Shown piece by piece: positions 31,528 to 36,012 of a stretch of 36,012 nt of DNA; within the stretch, counting starts at the first letter, position 1; each line of letters starts with the position of its first letter. The notes under the pieces are model-generated. The model was not told the origin of the DNA and ran no database searches. It saw only the letters and a list, made by a program, of their open reading frames with translations. Source of the DNA: a virus. The DNA is taken from positions 1-36,012 of the IMG/VR virus record IMGVR_UViG_3300043466_003107. The stretch is one strand, 5' to 3'. A program made the position numbers and the translations under genes.

Positions 31528-32076
31528 TTAGGCCCTTCTGTTAAATTGGGAAAGAATCTGGTTTATTCGCGTTTGCATATCCGCCATCCTCGCTTCGGTG
31601 GCCGCATCTGGAGTCAATGGCGCATTAGCGGGGCGAGGGATTGAATTGAATTGAGCTTGCTTGGCAGCTTGTAGGTTCGCCATCATATCAGGCCCATAAC
31701 TGCCCGTTTCGTTTTGAGCCCAAGGAACAACCTTTGTCGGCATTCGATTGCCCGGATTTACTGGCATCTGTCCCATTGGTCCGTTTTGCACTGGCATCTG
31801 TCCCATTGGTCCGTTTTGCACTGGCATCTGCCCCATTCTGTCGCCCGGCATGTTCGCTGGTCGCTGTGGCATATTCGCTGGCATTCCAGGCAATCCCTGA
31901 TATATTGCTTGCCTATCGCGAGACTGCTGTAACGAAGGAGCTGCCACCGTACCCGGAGGGACTTGCCCACGCCGCTGAGCCTGAAGCCCACGGGCAAGTT
32001 CACGCCGTCTCTGCATAGCCATCGGATCTTTATTCCCTGATAGGCTCTGATACTCTTTGTACATGTCATTAGGCAT
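31528..32076 (-). CDS. Small virion protein with tandem repeats (182 aa)
   Basis: The N-terminus (YKEYQSLSGNKDPMAMQRRRELARGL) is clearly related to a segment of the next gene's product, so the two share a module. The middle holds Pro/Gly/Met/Gln-rich tandem repeats (QNGPMGQMPV, DNA repeat of 30 bp at 31761-31837). The C-terminal third is helical. The start shares a base with the upstream stop (TAATG). Probably a minor virion or assembly protein; function unknown. Confidence 0.6.
   Translation of the reverse strand: MPNDMYKEYQSLSGNKDPMAMQRRRELARGLQAQRRGQVPPGTVAAPSLQQSRDRQAIYQGLPGMPANMPQRPANMPGDRMGQMPVQNGPMGQMPVQNGPMGQMPVNPGNRMPTKVVPWAQNETGSYGPDMMANLQAAKQAQFNSIPRPANAPLTPDAATEARMADMQTRINQILSQFNRRA
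31761..31837 (-). repeat. 30-bp in-frame tandem repeat (2.5 copies)
   Basis: 31761-31790 and 31791-31820 are identical 30-bp units and a third is partial to 31837. The period is a multiple of three, so each copy adds ten residues (GQMPVQNGPM). Copy number could vary between strains. Confidence 0.85.
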
Positions 32077-33581
32077 TAGAAAATCCCTCCAATTTCAAAC
32101 GTGATAGATGCTGCAAACAGTTCGACGCTTCCGACCTTTGTTTCAACCGCGAACGATAAGGAAGCGCACCTCCCAATACTGGTTAATGAGTACGAATCTT
32201 CGGAAGATATCTGCGGGTAATCCCATAGCGACACGTTCCAGATCGACGTGTTCCATAGTGATGTGCTAGGCTCTCCAATCTGAACAGTACCGAAAACGCC
32301 TTCCTGAAAATCACAATCAACGGCCATGCTGAATTTTAGTCCCGTTGGGGTTTTTACGGTTGGCCTAGCAAGCGTGAAGCGTTTTGTAGAAGCGCGATTC
32401 CCAAAATAAGTGTAGGCCGTCTTTATCTCACTTCTGATGTATCCGCCGTTATCATCGGTTCCCCAGTGCGCTTCGTATATCTTGCCGCCGGCGGAAGAAA
32501 AGAATAGGCGGTCATCCATCGTGGCCCAATGAAAAGCGTGCATCCCGACGTAGCGAGTCCACGCCCCGATAGCTGGGTTCATAACGAACTGTTCGGCGGC
32601 ATTGTAAACTGGAATATTTACGTAAAGAGATTGGGCTATGGGGTGATACTTTAGGCACCATCCAGAAGTATCGCCCCACGTCGTCGCAGCATCAAGGAAC
32701 GACTTGTTGATTACATCCGTAACCGCTGCATACTTTGCGGTATTGCCCGCTGTTAAAAGCGTTCCAAGAGCTGTAATCCCCGCTTTGTGTACGATAAGGA
32801 GATCGCTTCCAAGGTTGTAGTATGCTCGCCGTCCAGCTACCGGAGCGGGTAAGAAGAACCTAGCGGCTAATCCCCAATCGGATGCCGTATCTGGGTCAGT
32901 CCCTTCATATACTAAAACTTCACCTTCGGAGGTAACTGCAACCAAATAATCCCGTAGGCCCACGCCCGTGTCTCGACTAAATGGAGCTAAGAACGCAAGG
33001 GTTCCACCTTTCTGAGTGACGGTCTGAAGGTTGAACTCTTTTAGGTCTCCGGTCGTTGCGCGAAGGTCTCCATACCAGAAACTTGCGGTATTCTTCTTTA
33101 CAAAATAAAGACGGTTTTTATAGACGGTGACATCTATCAGGCTAGAACTAACTAGCCCAGGGTATGAGGGATGTGATTGATAAGTAGGGGTAGTAACCGT
33201 AGTCCCGTTGTAGTTCCGTGGCGCATCTGAGCCATTTACAAGAATAACGGTATTGTTAAATATCGCGTGTTGCCACTGATTGTTAGTTAGTCCAGTTGCG
33301 AGGGTAGTGGGAGTGGAGCCTGTTACGTTAATCAATTTCCCGTTTACCCCTGCAATTAGTTGGGTGTTCCCGTTTTGCAAAGGAAACTCAATTAGCGTCT
33401 GAACATCCGCGTTTTCGCCTGTATTGCAATGAAGGCGATACCCTTTACGAGTCCGTACATACCCCTGATCTGGGTATACGTTCACCAGCTTTACAGCATA
33501 ACCCTCCTTCATCTGGTCGAGTGGATCTCTCGTGTTCCAACCAAGATAGGGGGCTGATATGGTGGCGGTCGTAGCTTTCAT
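32076..33581 (-). CDS. Tail nozzle/hub-like beta protein (501 aa)
   Basis: A protein of about 500 aa, made almost wholly of short strands and turns with many Tyr and Trp residues (PYLGWNTRDPLDQM at the start, later LWNTSIWNVSLWDYPQ). The layout resembles beta-propeller tail proteins such as P22 gp10 or T7 gp12-like nozzles. It follows a glycine-zipper internal protein and precedes the internal protein genes. It shares a base with the next start (TAATG). The nozzle role is by size, strand pattern and position. Confidence 0.65.
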   Translation of the reverse strand: MKATTATISAPYLGWNTRDPLDQMKEGYAVKLVNVYPDQGYVRTRKGYRLHCNTGENADVQTLIEFPLQNGNTQLIAGVNGKLINVTGSTPTTLATGLTNNQWQHAIFNNTVILVNGSDAPRNYNGTTVTTPTYQSHPSYPGLVSSSLIDVTVYKNRLYFVKKNTASFWYGDLRATTGDLKEFNLQTVTQKGGTLAFLAPFSRDTGVGLRDYLVAVTSEGEVLVYEGTDPDTASDWGLAARFFLPAPVAGRRAYYNLGSDLLIVHKAGITALGTLLTAGNTAKYAAVTDVINKSFLDAATTWGDTSGWCLKYHPIAQSLYVNIPVYNAAEQFVMNPAIGAWTRYVGMHAFHWATMDDRLFFSSAGGKIYEAHWGTDDNGGYIRSEIKTAYTYFGNRASTKRFTLARPTVKTPTGLKFSMAVDCDFQEGVFGTVQIGEPSTSLWNTSIWNVSLWDYPQISSEDSYSLTSIGRCASLSFAVETKVGSVELFAASITFEIGGIF

Positions 33582-34658
33582 TTAGAAGTTCGGTTTAAAG
33601 CTAGCCCCAAAATCAGGTACGTAAACCTTGCGGTTCGCGCCCGGCATCTTCGCTTCGTTTGTAGCCAAAATATCTGTAGCTTGGCTTAAAGTTTCTGGTG
33701 TCCACGCAATATCTACAGTGCCCAGATGTTCTTTTACTAGTTTATTATCAAGAGCAATCTGCATTAGGCGAAACTTTTCCTGATCGGGGAGGTTCCCGTA
33801 TGCCTCGCCAAACGTCTCGTGATTTGTGGCGAATTGATAAATATCTTGAGGTCTTAAAGCTTCTTCTTTGCCCGTATTTGCAAACTGATTATTCACCCAT
33901 TTGCCTGACTCGTCATACCCGACAAAATCCTTGGCTAGGTTTTTATTTTCACCAAATTTTGCAATATCTTTATTATCGACCCATTCAGGTTTTGGGACAT
34001 CAAACCCGTACATTTTGAGGCGTTCCCATCGCTCTTTTTCTAGGTTTTTTTTTCGAGGCGAAAATAGTTTGCCAGCAATTGTCCCAGCAAGTAGCCCAAC
34101 CCCAGCACCAACTAAAGTCCCAACGCCAGGAATTATACTTCCAAGGGAAGCTCCGGTTGTCATTCCAGAGATTGCCCCAGCGGTCGCCCCTTGCCTTTTG
34201 TTAATTACCCTAGATAAATCGTAAGCCCCTTTCAGGGCTCCAACTACTCCAACGGTAGTCCCAAGTGTGGACCCTGCTGTTTGTCCGGCTTGTTGGGCTC
34301 CTACTTGGGCTGCTCCTTGTGTCGCAGCCTGTGTCCCGCTTTGTGTAATTGCTTGCCCCACTAACGCTTCTGGGTAAACGCCTGATGCGATTGCTTGCTC
34401 TGCTGCTGATTGCCCAATAGATTGCGCTCCTGCCTCAACTCCTTTTTGTGCAAGAGCTTCGCCCGCACGTCTTTTTATCTCTTTCCCTAGTTCCTTTGCC
34501 CCAATATTTACAATTTCTCCGCCAATTCTTTCCGCAGAGGTAGGGGTGTCAATATAAATTGGACGACCAATTAATCCTCCGGGGGTTTTATAAATCCCCT
34601 GATTCATTAAATTCTGCTGTTGTTGTCGATACCAATCGACATAATTCATGTAAGGCAT
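33582..34658 (-). CDS. Internal virion protein with Gly/Ala-zipper membrane-like region (358 aa)
   Basis: The middle third (about 100-200) is a long run of Gly/Ala/Thr/Gln with GxxxG-like repeats, including SLGSIIPGVGTLVGAGVGLLAGTIAGKLF, a strong membrane-insertion candidate. The C-terminal half is charged and soluble. It starts on the last base of the adaptor stop (TAATG). The composition suits a protein ejected to help DNA cross the cell envelope. I recognise no named family. Confidence 0.6.
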   Translation of the reverse strand: MPYMNYVDWYRQQQQNLMNQGIYKTPGGLIGRPIYIDTPTSAERIGGEIVNIGAKELGKEIKRRAGEALAQKGVEAGAQSIGQSAAEQAIASGVYPEALVGQAITQSGTQAATQGAAQVGAQQAGQTAGSTLGTTVGVVGALKGAYDLSRVINKRQGATAGAISGMTTGASLGSIIPGVGTLVGAGVGLLAGTIAGKLFSPRKKNLEKERWERLKMYGFDVPKPEWVDNKDIAKFGENKNLAKDFVGYDESGKWVNNQFANTGKEEALRPQDIYQFATNHETFGEAYGNLPDQEKFRLMQIALDNKLVKEHLGTVDIAWTPETLSQATDILATNEAKMPGANRKVYVPDFGASFKPNF

Positions 34659-35509
34659 TACCAGTTACCCTCTTTGATATTTGCCTCAGAGATAAACGTT
34701 CCATACCCTCGGTAAAGGTTCGACGTTCTGCCGCCGTTTTGTTGAGCGAGATCCGCCTTTAACCCGAGGATGTATTCGGCTTCTAAGTCTTGATAGTCAA
34801 AGCCCTTGAAGCGGTAGAATCGAGCTAAAATCCCTTTCATTAATACCGATGACTCAATCAATGGCTCATCAGTATCGGCTAGAAACTTCTGATATATCAT
34901 GTCCTGAGCGGTCCATGTCACACTGCCATCGTTCCCGCTGTTGGCGGTAGTAGGGGCATTGGCTCCGGTTGTCCCTGCGCTTGTGTTCCGCCAAATCTGA
35001 GAATCTGAATAAACATAAGTACCCGCTGCAACTACCGTTGAGGCCGTCCAGAGTTTAGGTCGAATCCAGCTTTTTGATTGGTAGAAGATTGAGACCTGCT
35101 CCCCGCCTGTAGGAGTTGGGACAAATGAAAGCCCTCTCCCCCCTGTGCTAGTTAGTTGAACTCGAAAAGCAAACTTTGTAGGGGCTGCTGCTGTTTGCTT
35201 TATTTGTTGCCATTGAGCGAAGGTAATCGGCCCAGTTAAAGGGCTCATATCCGCTGTATACCACGCAGTTGAATCCACTAATTCGGCAAAATCAGCGGGT
35301 AATGGCTGGATTTCAGAGGCAATCAGAGTGAGCGTTTTTGCTTCGACTAGCTGAGGAAACTTGAATTGTCGAGCGGCTTCGGTGCCTCGTTCGTTGGCTA
35401 TCGCTAAAAGCTGGCGCACCGTACCGTCGTTATTACCGATGACGGTTGACGGGTTCGGTAGCCCGCCATAACTGCACACATCTTGGATCATTGAAAGTAG
35501 GGTAGCCAT
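34658..35509 (-). CDS. Tail adaptor (tubular-A-like) with carbohydrate-binding-like insertion (283 aa)
   Basis: The helical ends of the protein (about 1-60 and 215-283, including LARFYRFKGFDYQDLEAEYILGLKADLAQQNGG) follow the pattern of podovirus head-to-tail adaptors. They bracket a beta insertion at about 152-205 (WTASTVVAAGTYVYSDSQIWRNTSAGTTG...DGSVTWT). That insertion resembles the short W-G-Y-DG-W modules found in carbohydrate-binding and fibre proteins. It would ring the outside of the tail. It precedes the internal protein and nozzle genes. Confidence 0.7.
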   Translation of the reverse strand: MATLLSMIQDVCSYGGLPNPSTVIGNNDGTVRQLLAIANERGTEAARQFKFPQLVEAKTLTLIASEIQPLPADFAELVDSTAWYTADMSPLTGPITFAQWQQIKQTAAAPTKFAFRVQLTSTGGRGLSFVPTPTGGEQVSIFYQSKSWIRPKLWTASTVVAAGTYVYSDSQIWRNTSAGTTGANAPTTANSGNDGSVTWTAQDMIYQKFLADTDEPLIESSVLMKGILARFYRFKGFDYQDLEAEYILGLKADLAQQNGGRTSNLYRGYGTFISEANIKEGNW

Positions 35510-35612
35510 GTCGCCGCTTCGTTTATTTAACGTAGCGGAGAGGCAAAGCCCCCGCGATTGGTACTATGATCTTAGCTTGAATGATTCTACTTCTGCAACA
35601 AATCAATCAAGC

Positions 35613-35993
35613 TTAGAACGCAACCCACTGAATGGAACCGGATACTTGAACGGCTCCTCCAAGGAATAGGTTTAATGATGCGCCTACCGCCGTTGAGAAC
35701 CAACTTGTTGGGTTATGCGGCAAAACTTTCATAGCATTTGCTGCAAGGCTTTGAACACCTGAAAGAGATGTTCCGCCAGTACCGCTTTGAAAATCTATTG
35801 TCACGGCACCAGCAACAACAAGTTCGTACGATAATACATAAATCGCCTTGCCAGCTTGAGCGGCCACTATTGTGTTATTTCCTAGAGTTGCCCTCGATAT
35901 TACAGACGAATTAACTTGAAGAAGCTCTCCCGAAGGAGACCATATTCTATCAACCGCATTTCCAAAAGTGACCCCGTTAGCGCATCCGCTCAT
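35613..35993 (-). CDS. Small beta-rich structural protein (126 aa)
   Basis: The protein is Ala/Gly/Val-rich, uncharged and probably all beta (VDRIWSPSGELLQVNSSVIS, later VSYELVVAGAVTIDF). The start at 35993 overlaps the stop of the 187-aa gene at the circle join, so it belongs to the same operon. A gap of 103 bp separates it from the adaptor gene, with no convincing promoter or terminator in it. A head or tail decoration role is inferred from position. Its first 141 bases are repeated at the left edge of the window. Confidence 0.65.
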   Translation of the reverse strand: MSGCANGVTFGNAVDRIWSPSGELLQVNSSVISRATLGNNTIVAAQAGKAIYVLSYELVVAGAVTIDFQSGTGGTSLSGVQSLAANAMKVLPHNPTSWFSTAVGASLNLFLGGAVQVSGSIQWVAF

Positions 35994-36012
35994 TTTTTAC
36001 CCTTTACGAGTT
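35853..36012. repeat. Right copy of the 160-bp terminal overlap
   Basis: It matches 1-160 with one mismatch, at 35885 (G here, C at base 33). See the left copy. The mismatch changes Leu to Val in the small structural protein, so it may be strain variation in the sample or a sequencing or assembly error. Confidence 0.95.

Noticed and set aside
1-36012. CRISPR array or retron-like system
   Set aside because: No set of regularly spaced repeats with unique spacers is present; the only regular repeats are the 22-bp iterons and short in-gene repeats, and no reverse transcriptase motif is seen.

Overview
The window looks like one complete genome of a short-tailed (podovirus-like) double-stranded DNA phage. 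Bases 1-160 and 35853-36012 are the same sequence with one mismatch, so the map closes into a circle of about 35,852 bp, and a late gene reads across the join. It has a terminase with a portal of the podovirus type, a scaffold, a coat protein, a tail adaptor and nozzle, and several large glycine/alanine-rich internal virion proteins. I find no tape measure, tail tube, DNA polymerase, RNA polymerase or integrase. The host cannot be named. A lipoprotein signal, sigma70-like promoters and a T4-type lysozyme suit a Gram-negative bacterium.

Layout. Late genes lie on the minus strand and run from 12.7 kb down to 1, through the circle join, and on from 36.0 kb to 23.3 kb. Their order is small terminase, large terminase, portal, two head/fibre proteins, coiled-coil proteins, scaffold, coat, decoration, two small head/connector proteins, adaptor, internal proteins, nozzle, more internal proteins, S74-chaperoned fibre, then a lysis cassette. 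Early genes lie on the plus strand from a strong promoter at 13.2 kb to a terminator at 20.7 kb. They comprise five small unknown genes, a structured RNA region, a lambda-O-like initiator with origin iterons inside it, a DnaB-like helicase, SSB, small coiled-coil and membrane proteins, and a VRR-NUC nuclease. A second minus-strand operon (23.0-20.7 kb) carries a RecT-like annealing protein, a Gp157-like protein, a DUF6948-like protein and two glycine-rich repeat proteins. A small helix-turn-helix gene faces away from it.

How it works together. The initiator would bind its own iterons, load the helicase and rely on the host replisome. SSB, RecT and VRR-NUC would handle recombination. The late operon builds the capsid and a short tail, packages DNA and lyses the cell.

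Most notable. The large terminase is interrupted exactly inside its Walker A motif, between Lys and Thr, by a 383-residue intein. It carries the Trp-Cys-Thr residues of class 3 inteins, a non-nucleophilic Gly1 and a LAGLIDADG endonuclease. A free-standing HNH gene sits antisense beside it. Other points of interest are the 22-bp iterons whose period is out of phase with codons, a multi-hairpin region before the initiator, paired GNRA stem-loops between early genes, an 18-residue Gly/Lys peptide gene in the lysis region, and a tRNA 3'-end look-alike at the start of a structural gene.
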